Source: Bacteroidaceae bacterium
Lineage (GTDB): Bacteria; Bacteroidota; Bacteroidia; Bacteroidales; Bacteroidaceae
NCBI GenBank assembly: GCA_017646665.1
Contig: JAGCMB010000052.1
Coordinates: 1-60,911 of the forward strand
Direction of reading: 5' to 3'
Length of the DNA: 60,911 bases
Below the pieces are notes generated by a model, which saw only the letters and a list, made by a program, of their open reading frames with translations, was not told the DNA's origin and searched no databases. Positions within the stretch are counted from its first letter, which is position 1; each line of letters begins with the position of its first letter. Positions 54,320 through 60,911 of this stretch are shown piece after piece. The position numbers and the translations under genes are program-made.

Positions 54320-55543
54320 ATGTACACATTTGGAATATACATATATATCTTCTTTATAAGACTCGCGGCATTCTTTGGACACAAGAAGGCAAAGAAAATG
54401 CTGGCCGGTCATCGTGAGATTTTCTCGGTTCTGAAAGAGAAATTGAACCCGGACACAGAATATGTCTGGTTTCACGCTTCGTCGCTTGGCGAGTTTGAAC
54501 AGGGACGTCCAATGATTGAGAAAATGCGTGCTGAGCATCCCGAGTATCGTGTGGTGCTTACATTCTTTTCTCCTTCGGGATACCTCCCGGCAAAGAACTA
54601 TCAGTTGGCCGACATTGTGTGTTATCTGCCTTTTGATACAAAGCGCAATGTAGTCCGTTTCCTTGATATGGTGCGTCCTAAAATGGCGTTCTTTATAAAA
54701 TATGAGTTTTGGTTGAACTTCTTGCTCGAACTCAAGAAACGTTCCATCCCTGCATATAGCGTGTCTTCAATTTTCCGCAAGGAACAGGCATTCTTCAAAT
54801 CTTGGGGCGGGCGTTACCGTTTGGCTTTGCATTGCTTTACCCATCTTTTTGTGCAGAATGTTGAATCAAAGTCCCTTTTGAAGTCAATAGGTATTGATGA
54901 CGTTACAGTTGTGGGCGATACCCGTTTCGACCGCGTGGCAAAAATTCTTGAACAGGCACGTCAGCTGCCACTTGTCGATGCTTTTGTCGAGGGTGATAGA
55001 AATGTCTTTGTCGTGGGTAGCTCTTGGGGTAACGATGAGGCTGTGTATATGCCTTACTTTAATGCACACAAGGAGTGGAAACTTATTGTTGCATCCCACG
55101 AGGTGGGCGAGGAACGTATCGCTTCCATCATTTCTCAATATGAGGGCTCTTGTGTACGTTATTCGACAGCGACGATAGATGAAGTTCGCAAGGCCGATTG
55201 CCTTATTGTGGATTGCTATGGCCTGTTGTCATCGATTTACCGCTATAGTACAATGGCTTTTGTAGGCGGCGGTTTTGGCGTGGGTATCCACAATGTGCTG
55301 GAGGCTGCGGTCTATGGCATTCCGGTGTTCTTTGGCCCTAACAACCGCAAATTCCAGGAAGCGCAGTTGTTGAAGGCTTGTGGTGGTGGCATTGAAATTA
55401 TTGCAACCTGTGACTTCGCTGAAAAGATGGATGCCTTTGCTGTTGATAAGGAACTGCTTGAGCGTGCCGGAAAAGCTGCTGGCGACCTTGTTGCTACCAA
55501 TGCCGGAGCAACGGCAAAGGTCTTTGAGAGTCTTGCTCTCTGA
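54320..55543 (+). CDS. waaA: 3-deoxy-D-manno-octulosonic acid (Kdo) transferase
   Basis: 407 residues. GT30-family membrane-associated glycosyltransferase adding Kdo to lipid A precursor. N-terminal membrane anchor (GIYIYIFFIRLAAFFG), the catalytic-base segment WFHASSLGEFEQGRPMIE, and the C-terminal nucleotide-sugar site FVGGGFGVGIHNVLEAAVYG. It starts four bases after gltX, so the two are co-transcribed. This confirms a Gram-negative envelope. Confidence 0.94.
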   Translation: MYTFGIYIYIFFIRLAAFFGHKKAKKMLAGHREIFSVLKEKLNPDTEYVWFHASSLGEFEQGRPMIEKMRAEHPEYRVVLTFFSPSGYLPAKNYQLADIVCYLPFDTKRNVVRFLDMVRPKMAFFIKYEFWLNFLLELKKRSIPAYSVSSIFRKEQAFFKSWGGRYRLALHCFTHLFVQNVESKSLLKSIGIDDVTVVGDTRFDRVAKILEQARQLPLVDAFVEGDRNVFVVGSSWGNDEAVYMPYFNAHKEWKLIVASHEVGEERIASIISQYEGSCVRYSTATIDEVRKADCLIVDCYGLLSSIYRYSTMAFVGGGFGVGIHNVLEAAVYGIPVFFGPNNRKFQEAQLLKACGGGIEIIATCDFAEKMDAFAVDKELLERAGKAAGDLVATNAGATAKVFESLAL

Positions 55544-55597
55544 TTTTGTCTTGAATAAAAATAGTAATTTATTATAAACCTTTAAATTTTTAAAGTT

Positions 55598-56590
55598 ATG
55601 AAATTTTTAACAGATGAGAAATTGGTGATTGTCGGCGCAGCCGGTATGATTGGTTCTAATATGGCTCAGTCTGCCTTGATGATGGGCTTGACAAGCAACC
55701 TTTGTCTTTATGATGTATTCTCTCCAGAAGGTGTTGCCGAGGAGATGCGTCAGAGTGGTTTCGACAATGTGAACATTACAGCTACAACAGATGTTGCCGA
55801 GGCTTTCAAGGATGCTAAATATATCATCTCTTCTGGTGGTGCTCCACGTAAGGAGGGTATGACACGTGAGGATTTGCTCGCTGGTAACTGCAAAATTGCC
55901 GAGGAGCTCGGTAAAAACATCAAGACATACTGCCCAGATGTTAAGCACGTGGTAATTATCTTCAACCCAGCCGATTTGACAGGTCTTGTAACTCTTCTCT
56001 ATTCAGGTTTGAAACCAGGTCAGGTTACAACACTTGCAGGTCTTGACTCTACACGTTTGCAGAATGCTCTTGCTAAGAAGTTCGGCGTAATGATGAGCGA
56101 GGTTACAGGTTGTGCAACATACGGTGGCCACGGTGAGCAGATGGCAGTGTTCGGTAGCGCAGTTAAGGTTGCAGGCAAGCCTTTGACAGACATTATCGGT
56201 ACAGCTGAGTTCCCCGAAGAGGAGTGGGAGCAGATGAAGAAGGACGTTACACAGGGTGGTGCAGCTATCATCAAGCTCCGTGGCCGTTCATCATTCCAGA
56301 GCCCATCTTACCTCTCTGTTGAGATGATTCGTTCTGTTATGGGTGGCGAGACTTTCCGTTATCCTGCAGGTACATACGTGTCTAACGAGAAGTACAACCA
56401 CATTATGATGGCTATGGATACAGTACTCGATGCTAACGGTTGCTCATACAAAATGCCTGTCGGTACACCAGAGGAGATTGCTAAGCTCGATGCAAGCTAC
56501 GAGCACCTTTGCAAGATGCGTGACGAGCTCGTTACTCTCAATATTGTTCCTGCTATTGAGGAGTGGAGCAGCATCAATCCTAACCTCTAA
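55598..56590 (+). CDS. mdh: Malate dehydrogenase
   Basis: 330 residues, NAD-dependent, Rossmann start VIVGAAGMIGSNMAQSALMM. Substrate-binding Arg residues lie in GGAPRKEGMTREDL, and catalytic His in ATYGGHGEQMAVFG. Works with class I fumarase in the reductive branch from oxaloacetate to succinate. Single gene with its own strong terminator. Confidence 0.94.
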   Translation: MKFLTDEKLVIVGAAGMIGSNMAQSALMMGLTSNLCLYDVFSPEGVAEEMRQSGFDNVNITATTDVAEAFKDAKYIISSGGAPRKEGMTREDLLAGNCKIAEELGKNIKTYCPDVKHVVIIFNPADLTGLVTLLYSGLKPGQVTTLAGLDSTRLQNALAKKFGVMMSEVTGCATYGGHGEQMAVFGSAVKVAGKPLTDIIGTAEFPEEEWEQMKKDVTQGGAAIIKLRGRSSFQSPSYLSVEMIRSVMGGETFRYPAGTYVSNEKYNHIMMAMDTVLDANGCSYKMPVGTPEEIAKLDASYEHLCKMRDELVTLNIVPAIEEWSSINPNL

Positions 56591-56605
56591 TATACAGTTA
56601 GGACT

Positions 56606-56651
56606 ATATATACAAATAGAGGAGGCAACAGCCTCCTCTATTTGTATATAT
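56606..56651 (+). terminator. Terminator of mdh
   Basis: Perfect 21-base arms (56606-56626 and 56631-56651) around a four-base loop (AACA). The GC-rich core GAGGAGGC is flanked by a longer A/T stem. It begins about 16 bases behind the mdh stop. Confidence 0.9.
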
Positions 56652-56933
56652 GTATGTGTTGCCACAGAATATCATTGTCCTGACGTGTGCAGGCATGAAA
56701 ATTAGAGTGGACGGGAATGTGCCTTACCGCGATGTGAGCGTGTGTGTCGTTTCTTGATGATGTGGGTGTGAATGGTTTGCAGTGTGGGCGTTGGCTTGCA
56801 TTGTAATCTGTTTCTGTAATATTTTTATGCAAAAAACAGCCCGAAAGTTTTGCCATTTGAGAAAAAGTGTCTACTTTTGCGCTGCATTTTGTCTAAAGTG
56901 AAAAATAATATAAACTAAATAATTAAATAGGAA
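56652..56933. other. Intergenic region between mdh and rpsU
   Basis: Apart from the mdh terminator at its left edge and the rpsU promoter at its right (56849-56879), I see no coding frame and no obvious RNA gene in this 280-base stretch. Confidence 0.5.
56849..56879 (+). promoter_or_regulatory. Promoter of rpsU
   Basis: TTTG (56849-56852), 19-base spacer, TACTTTTG (56872-56879). Leader to the ATG at 56934 is about 48 bases and ends AAATAGGAA, a weak ribosome-binding context. Confidence 0.72.
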
Positions 56934-57125
56934 ATGATTGTAGTACCTGTTAAAGAGGGCGAGAACATTGAGAGAGCTCTCAAGAAATTCAAGAGAAAAT
57001 TCGAGAAAACCGGTGTTGTTAAGGAGTTGCGTGCACGTCAGCAGTTCGACAAACCTTCAGTATTGAAGAGATTGAAGATGGAACACGCTGTATACGTACA
57101 GAAGCTTCGTGCAAACGAGGAATAA
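56934..57125 (+). CDS. rpsU: 30S ribosomal protein S21
   Basis: 63 residues: IVVPVKEGENIERALKKFKR at the N-terminus and basic helices after it, the S21 pattern. Binds near the anti-Shine-Dalgarno end of 16S rRNA. Followed by a strong hairpin that overlaps the start of xerC. Confidence 0.97.
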   Translation: MIVVPVKEGENIERALKKFKRKFEKTGVVKELRARQQFDKPSVLKRLKMEHAVYVQKLRANEE

Positions 57126-57162
57126 TTTCCCGTTTTTCTTGTTTTTTAATTAAAACTGATTT

Positions 57163-57203
57163 ATATTCGTTGCCGAAAGAGATAATCTTTCGGCAACGAA
57201 TAT
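57163..57203 (+). terminator. Hairpin behind rpsU overlapping the xerC start codon
   Basis: Perfect 18-base arms (57163-57180 and 57186-57203) with a five-base loop. The right arm ends at the second base of the xerC ATG (57202-57204). It may terminate rpsU transcripts and, in read-through RNA, hide the xerC start. The T tract behind it is weak (ATGTTTATA). Confidence 0.8.
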
Positions 57204-58092
57204 GTTTATAGACTCATTCATCGGGTATTTGGAAGTTGAAAGGCTTTACTCACCGCATACCTTGCGGGCTTATGAGCGCGACCTTCTCTCCTTCAAGGAT
57301 TATGTCGCCCGCCTGGATGAGTCGCTCTCTTTTTATGAAGCTGATATTGATGTTGTCCGCTCTTGGGTTGCGTCAATGATGGATGCCGGTGCTGCACCAT
57401 CGTCGGTCTGCCGTAAACTTAGTTCTTTGCGCTCTTTTTTCGCATTTATCCGTTCTAACTTCGGTGTTTCTGAGAATCCTGTTGTGGGGCTAAAAGGGCC
57501 AAAGTGCCGTAAAAAACTACCCTCTTTTATTAAAGAGGCCGAGATGGACGCTCTTATAGACGGCACCTCTTTTGGTGAGGACTATGCTGCCTGTCGGGAT
57601 AAAATGATACTCCAGTTGTTCTATGAAACAGGTGTGCGTCTTTCGGAATTGGTGGGGCTAGATGTCGCTTCGGTCGATATGCGGGCCGATGTGATAAAAG
57701 TTATTGGAAAACGTAATAGGGAAAGGATTGTGCCTTTTGCTGCAGGGTTGAAAACGGCTCTTGCTGATTATCTCGAAGAACGTGAAAAGTTTGCAATGTC
57801 GCCCAATGGGGCTCTGTTCCTCTCGGGAAAAGGTGTGCGTATAAACCATAGCAGTGTTTATAGGATGGTGAAAGAACGTCTGGCAAGTGTCACATCTGTC
57901 CAGAAAAAGAGTCCACACGTGCTCCGACACTCTTTTGCAACAGCAATGTTGAACAACAATGCCGAGATTAGCGCTGTTAAAGAATTGTTGGGACACAAGC
58001 AGCTGGCGACAACAGAGATTTATACTCACCTCAGTTTTGAGGATTTGAAAGGATTTTATGAAAAGGCTCATCCCAGAGCCGGTAAACAATAA
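57202..58092 (+). CDS. xerC: Tyrosine recombinase XerC
   Basis: 296 residues. N-terminal core-binding domain (FIDSFIGYLEVERLYSPHTLRAYERDL), catalytic domain with Arg in TGVRLSELVG, HVLRHSFAT box, LGHKQL and Tyr in TEIYTHL. Works with the XerD-type protein encoded at 26412. Start ATG lies within the base of the hairpin 57163-57203. hpf follows 18 bases later, so the two are probably co-transcribed. Confidence 0.88.
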   Translation: MFIDSFIGYLEVERLYSPHTLRAYERDLLSFKDYVARLDESLSFYEADIDVVRSWVASMMDAGAAPSSVCRKLSSLRSFFAFIRSNFGVSENPVVGLKGPKCRKKLPSFIKEAEMDALIDGTSFGEDYAACRDKMILQLFYETGVRLSELVGLDVASVDMRADVIKVIGKRNRERIVPFAAGLKTALADYLEEREKFAMSPNGALFLSGKGVRINHSSVYRMVKERLASVTSVQKKSPHVLRHSFATAMLNNNAEISAVKELLGHKQLATTEIYTHLSFEDLKGFYEKAHPRAGKQ

Positions 58093-58098
58093 ATTATA

Positions 58099-58110
58099 GG
58101 AGGTTTAATT
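58099..58110 (+). promoter_or_regulatory. Strong ribosome-binding site of hpf
   Basis: AGGAGG followed by a short AT spacer before the ATG at 58111. Such full Shine-Dalgarno sites are rare in this window, where most genes lack one, so translation of hpf may differ from its neighbours. Confidence 0.6.
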
Positions 58111-58398
58111 ATGGTAACAAGAATTCAATCTGTTCATTTCGATGCATCACAGCAGTTGATGGAGTTCGTGGAGAAAAAAGTTGCGAAGTTGGACAAACTT
58201 TGTGAAGGTGCAACAGCCCTTGAGGTTACAATGAAACTGATTAAGCCCGAAACCGCCAAGAACAAGGAAGTCGCTTTGCGCGTTTCGGCAGCCGGCGGTG
58301 ATCTTTTTGCCTCAAAGACAAGCGACACCTTTGAAGATGCGCTCCTTGGTGCAATTGACGCGGTAAAGACACAGGCCGAGAAGAACAAGAACAAATAA
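58111..58398 (+). CDS. hpf: Ribosome hibernation promoting factor (HPF/RaiA family)
   Basis: 95 residues, the short HPF type without the dimerising C-terminal domain. Pattern: VHFDASQQLMEFVEKKVAKL, a basic strand, then DTFEDALLGAIDAVKTQAEK. Binds the 30S decoding centre and stores ribosomes in stationary phase. It is linked to xerC upstream and ends in a clean terminator. Confidence 0.92.
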   Translation: MVTRIQSVHFDASQQLMEFVEKKVAKLDKLCEGATALEVTMKLIKPETAKNKEVALRVSAAGGDLFASKTSDTFEDALLGAIDAVKTQAEKNKNK

Positions 58399-58420
58399 AA
58401 CGTGTATAATAAACAGTTCA

Positions 58421-58453
58421 CGCAACCGCCAATTGGCGGTTGCGTTGTTTTTT
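58421..58453 (+). terminator. Terminator of hpf
   Basis: Perfect palindrome CGCAACCGCCAA/TTGGCGGTTGCG (58421-58444), followed by TTGTTTTTTG. Confidence 0.88.
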
Positions 58454-58512
58454 GTATCTATCCCGGTGGGATAATTCTATGTTCTCATTCTGTTATTTTT
58501 TCAAAAAATACT

Positions 58513-58520
58513 TAACTTTG
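58513..58520 (+). promoter_or_regulatory. Candidate -7 box of the AraC-type regulator gene
   Basis: TAACTTTG, 33 bases before the ATG at 58554. The upstream region is T-rich but lacks a clean TTTG at -33. Confidence 0.5.
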
Positions 58521-58553
58521 TGCGAATCAAAATAAAGGACACCGTGTGCGACG

Positions 58554-59690
58554 ATGCCCGACCTTTATTACACAATGGAAACACAGGAACTCGTATTTTT
58601 TACAACAAACATAATATTGATAACTGTAAGTGTATACAGTTGTATAATCAAATGGTTCTTCAGGCCAAAGGCATATCGTGAACATTTTCATCGCCTGTTC
58701 CCAGGGCAGTTCTGGGTTGGTCTTTTGTTCCTTCTGCAACTTTTGGAGATTCCATATATGTTCGAGATTGAGAATTTGAAGGCATTGCGTTATGCCAATG
58801 CGTTTACAATGCTCCTCTCTCCGCCCATTATGCTCATCATCTGCCGAAAGTACTTCTTTCCCAAACAACCCCAGCCAAGGTTCGAGAAGGCAATGTTTCT
58901 CCCGGCTCTGATACTGTTTGTGGTGTTCCTTCTGCGTGTAACCGGTGTGCTGGTGCTCTCTTCTGTCGGCAAGGCTGTGGTCATTTGGGGTGCCTTTGCT
59001 CTGTTCCTTGTATTCTTTATCATGACAGTGAAGATGGGAATTAAGATAAAGAAACTAGCCGACGGTGTCGATTATCTTGAGTATTCCGACTCGGTGGATT
59101 TCTCCCATTCGTTCGGAAACTATGTTATGCGCATTCCAACCCTCATCTGTATTGTGGCTGGTATAAACTACCTGTTCAATGACCCTTGGGTAAAATTCAT
59201 CTCCGATATATTCTCAATAATCCTTACAGTGGGCTTTGTGCTTTTCACTCTTGACCCTTGGCGCGAAATTGAGTTTGTCGAGGAGAAACGTGCGTACAAT
59301 GAAATAGTGGAGGCTGCCGAAAGTAAATCCAAAAGACGTATGTCCGATACTCGTTTTGAGGAGCTGCGGGATAAACTTATACAACTTTTTGACGAGAAGG
59401 AAATCTTTCTCACGCCACAACTGTCACTCGATATTCTATTGAAGGAACTCTCTACAAACCGCAATTATCTTGGCGAGACTATTGCGCGCTGTGGCTACAA
59501 GTCGTTCTATGATATGGTCAACACCTATCGTGTCAAGTATGCCATTGCTTTGATTAAAAACGAACCGGAAATAAAAATGGTTGAGGTTGCCTGTCGCAGT
59601 GGTTTTGCCTCGGCCACTTCAATGAACAAGGCCTTTGCGTCGCAGGGCTTGCCAGTTCCTTCGCAGCATAGGAGAATGTCTGTAGAATAA
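58554..59690 (+). CDS. Membrane-bound AraC-type transcription regulator
   Basis: 378 residues. About seven hydrophobic segments between residues ~10 and 240 (e.g. LVFFTTNIILITVSVYSCII, FWVGLLFLLQLLEI, FLPALILFVVFLLRV, FISDIFSIILTVGFVLFTL), then a cytoplasmic linker and a C-terminal AraC-like helix-turn-helix (LSLDILLKELSTNRNYLGE, VACRSGFASATSMNKAF). This architecture suits a one-component sensor. An alternative start at 58575 (METQELVFF) skips seven residues. Its own terminator follows. The two small genes downstream with a shared upstream element are candidate targets, by position only. Confidence 0.85.
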   Translation: MPDLYYTMETQELVFFTTNIILITVSVYSCIIKWFFRPKAYREHFHRLFPGQFWVGLLFLLQLLEIPYMFEIENLKALRYANAFTMLLSPPIMLIICRKYFFPKQPQPRFEKAMFLPALILFVVFLLRVTGVLVLSSVGKAVVIWGAFALFLVFFIMTVKMGIKIKKLADGVDYLEYSDSVDFSHSFGNYVMRIPTLICIVAGINYLFNDPWVKFISDIFSIILTVGFVLFTLDPWREIEFVEEKRAYNEIVEAAESKSKRRMSDTRFEELRDKLIQLFDEKEIFLTPQLSLDILLKELSTNRNYLGETIARCGYKSFYDMVNTYRVKYAIALIKNEPEIKMVEVACRSGFASATSMNKAFASQGLPVPSQHRRMSVE

Positions 59691-59713
59691 TTGAAGACAC
59701 ACTTTTTGTTTGT

Positions 59714-59743
59714 AAAACGCCCTTCGGGGCGTTTTTTTTGTGC
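59714..59743 (+). terminator. Terminator of the AraC-type regulator
   Basis: AAAACGCCC (59714-59722), TTCG tetraloop, GGGCGTTTT (59727-59735), then a run of T. A textbook intrinsic terminator. Confidence 0.92.
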
Positions 59744-59750
59744 TTTTCAT

Positions 59751-59796
59751 TTTGTGGGAAATGTATTCACTGCAGCGGAAACAGTTTTCATTTAAA
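59751..59796 (+). repeat. 46-bp element upstream of small gene 1 (copy A)
   Basis: Shares the core TGCAGCGGAAAC-GTTTTCA and its flanks with 60365-60409. Inside it GAAACAGTTTTC is followed by its complement at 59800-59811 (GAAAACTGTTTC), forming a hairpin. It ends 82 bases before the ATG of the gene at 59878. Confidence 0.8.
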
Positions 59797-59877
59797 AAGA
59801 AAACTGTTTCAATCAATGGAAAACTCTTTTGCACGCAAATGCTGTTTCTTTGTGACAGAAACAAAAATGTGTCAAAT

Positions 59878-60285
59878 ATGAAAAAGAACTACAAGGTGAT
59901 GACGAGCGGCCTGTTGCCTGCTGCTGAACTTGTCTATGATCTTTACACGGCAGGGATGTTCTCTGCCTTCTGCGAGCGCACCTGTTCCAATCTTTTTGCA
60001 TTCTCTCCATACCAGTTGCACCTGGAGCGCGAAGAATTCCTGCATTTTCAGTACGTTGCCGATGAGCTAAAGTCGTTGCTTGCCTGTGACGATGTCCGGT
60101 TTGAATCCATTGCCCCATTGTGCAAGGAACTCCATTCGTTCTATTGCACAATGATGAATAGTTGTTGGGAAGCCTTTGTGTGTAATACCGACATCAATGC
60201 CGACCCGGGAAAATTCATAGTGAATCAATTGATGGCTGTGGACGATTTTGATAAAACTATCAATTCATACAAAAACGGCTTCTGA
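59878..60285 (+). CDS. Unknown 135-aa protein
   Basis: Start ATG at 59878-59880 (MKKNYKVMTSGLLPAAELVYDLY). The longer frame to 59740 includes repeat sequence and is unlikely. No signal peptide or membrane helix is clear. Predicted mostly helical, with seven cysteines and many aromatic residues (HFQYVADELKSLLACDD, LHSFYCTMMNSCWEAF). I do not recognise a family. It lies behind the membrane AraC regulator and has the same upstream element, at nearly the same distance, as the 53-aa gene at 60496. Confidence 0.6.
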   Translation: MKKNYKVMTSGLLPAAELVYDLYTAGMFSAFCERTCSNLFAFSPYQLHLEREEFLHFQYVADELKSLLACDDVRFESIAPLCKELHSFYCTMMNSCWEAFVCNTDINADPGKFIVNQLMAVDDFDKTINSYKNGF

Positions 60286-60364
60286 AGTGCTTCAAAAGGC
60301 TTTCCTTTGAAACAAAATCAACCGAAAGGAAATTTTCCAACAAATTGAATACCTTTTTTCACTG

Positions 60365-60409
60365 TTTGGGAAATAGGTTTCATTGCAGCGGAAACCGTTT
60401 TCAGTTGAA
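60365..60409 (+). repeat. 46-bp element upstream of small gene 2 (copy B)
   Basis: Second copy of the element at 59751-59796: identical TGCAGCGGAAAC core, a one-base difference before GTTTTCA, few other changes. It ends 87 bases before the ATG at 60496. The stretch between contains further GGAAA/TTTCC motifs, including the palindrome GGAAATTTTCC at 60328-60338. Confidence 0.8.
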
Positions 60410-60495
60410 CGGAAATAGAAAGATTTGTAATTTGTTTTCCTTTGCGTAATTCCCGATGCAAGGAGATTGTAAAAGATGTATAAACAATAGAGATA

Positions 60496-60657
60496 ATGAA
60501 AAAAGAATATGTCAAACCAACCAGTGAGGAGATTCAGATTGAAACTTCACAAATGATAACAAGTTCTATTACAGGTTCTGCTCCTGATAGCGATGACTCT
60601 GAATTTGGAGCTCCGATGCAGCGCCGTGGAGAATGGGGAAATTTATGGAACGAGTGA
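60496..60657 (+). CDS. Small 53-aa protein of the MKKxYxKP type
   Basis: ATG at 60496-60498, stop TGA at 60655-60657. Begins MKKEYVKPTSEEIQIETSQM, then a Ser/Thr/Gly hinge, an acidic patch (DSDDSEF), a basic pair (QRRG) and a Trp-rich end (EWGNLW). Short proteins starting MKKxYxKP with a hydrophobic or amphipathic first half are common in Bacteroidales and remain uncharacterised; they resemble leader peptides of secreted or modified peptides. An AGGAGA lies upstream at 60461-60466. The last codons (AACGAG) look like the start of the downstream repeat, so the natural C-terminus may have been altered. Confidence 0.6.
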   Translation: MKKEYVKPTSEEIQIETSQMITSSITGSAPDSDDSEFGAPMQRRGEWGNLWNE

Positions 60658-60760
60658 AACGAGAGAGATAAATTTCACTATCGCGAGTTTTGCAGCAAAT
60701 GGTCGCTCGCAGTGTGGAATAGTCACACCCGAGCGGGTTGCGATGAGCAAAACGAGTCAA
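60657..60760 (+). repeat. Structured ~105-bp repeat, copy 1
   Basis: Begins AAACGAGAGAGATAAATTTC and ends CAAAACGAGTCAA. Nested stems: GTTTTGC/GCAAAAC outside, GCAA/TTGC, then the variable hairpin CGCTCG (60704-60709)/CGAGCG (60730-60735) with inner GTGTG/CACAC. The first base coincides with the last base of the small gene's stop codon. Confidence 0.85.
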
Positions 60761-60773
60761 TGGGGATTATCAA

Positions 60774-60878
60774 AAACGAGAGAGATAAATTTCACTATCG
60801 CGAGTTTTGCAGCAAATGGTCACGCGAAGCACAGATAAAAATTGTGCCGCGTGGGTTGCGAAAAGCAAAACGAGTCAA
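60774..60878 (+). repeat. Structured ~105-bp repeat, copy 2
   Basis: Same flanks as copy 1 (first 47 bases identical, last 25 nearly so), but the hairpin arms differ: CACGCG (60821-60826)/CGCGTG (60848-60853) and inner GCACA/TGTGC. Pairing is kept while the bases change, so the stem itself seems to be selected. The window ends 33 bases later. Confidence 0.85.
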
Positions 60879-60911
60879 ATTTTGGAAAGCGAATATTAAA
60901 AAGAAAAACTA

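Noticed and set aside
59740-59877. Longer start for the 135-aa gene
   Set aside because: The extra 46 codons consist of the duplicated element and its hairpin; the ATG at 59878 starts a typical MKK sequence.
60593-60838. 81-codon frame at the right end with an internally repeated peptide
   Set aside because: The peptide repeat is just the DNA repeat read twice, overlapping the better-supported 53-aa gene in another frame.
60657-60878. CRISPR array at the right end
   Set aside because: Only two units, each with a hairpin inside and conserved sequence on both sides; no regular short repeats with unique spacers and no cas gene.

Overview
The window looks like a chromosomal segment of an anaerobic Bacteroidales bacterium (phylum Bacteroidota). 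The evidence is promoters of the TTTG-N19/20-TAnnTTTG type, almost no Shine-Dalgarno sequences, a porU-porV pair of the type IX secretion system (T9SS), a fused SecDF, rubrerythrin, Rex, an oxygen-sensitive class I fumarase, and the order uppS-bamA-ompH-ompH-ompH-murI. Genus cannot be read from the window alone.

Layout. (1) 1-3020 is a visibly AT-richer accessory stretch that ends at a tRNA-Leu(TAA) gene. It holds three unknown genes on the minus strand preceded by a structured RNA/attenuator, a 900-bp non-coding stretch with several inverted repeats, and an Abi_2/AbiF-type HEPN abortive-infection gene with a candidate small RNA next to it. (2) 3260-8180: a lipoprotein, argH, a small SRPBCC protein, pyrE, a SUI1 protein, rex and an FAH-family hydrolase. 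(3) 8186-24033 is a long plus-strand envelope block: porU, porV, ispF, a lipoprotein phosphoesterase, ribD, an exported lipoprotein, a beta-barrel protein, uppS, bamA, three OmpH/Skp-like chaperones and murI. (4) 24076-32550: a LolC/E-type permease, rbfA, an O-methyltransferase, a xerD-like recombinase, a TPR lipoprotein, dprA, a secreted TonB_C-like protein and hflX. (5) 32551-45828: a dispersed-repeat-like intergenic element, fumarase, rubrerythrin, a lytic transglycosylase, an RlmL-type methyltransferase, purD, membrane proteins, a radical SAM protein, RNase H, argS and two rhomboids. (6) 46077-59690: secDF, a DUF2851-like protein, a PgpH-type HD hydrolase, gltX, waaA, mdh, rpsU, xerC, hpf and a membrane-bound AraC-type regulator. 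(7) 59700-60911: two small unknown genes, each preceded by a copy of the same ~46-bp element, then two ~105-bp repeats with covarying hairpins.

How the genes fit together. The central block is almost entirely envelope biogenesis: undecaprenyl-PP synthesis (UppS), D-Glu supply (MurI), outer-membrane protein assembly (BamA, OmpH) and export/anchoring of T9SS cargo (PorU/PorV). SecDF, the LolC/E-like permease, WaaA and the transglycosylase serve the same envelope. The most unusual material is at both ends of the window.

Most promising candidates for undescribed biology: (a) the HEPN AbiF-like gene at 1971-2840 with a promoter-hairpin-terminator RNA gene at about 1847-1934 directly behind it; (b) the structured, terminator-ended RNA at about 1111-1367 ahead of three unknown genes; (c) the paired small genes with a duplicated upstream element, and the covarying repeat pair, at the right end. 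Several starts below are moved inward to an ATG because the longest frame opens with TTG or precedes a clear signal peptide.
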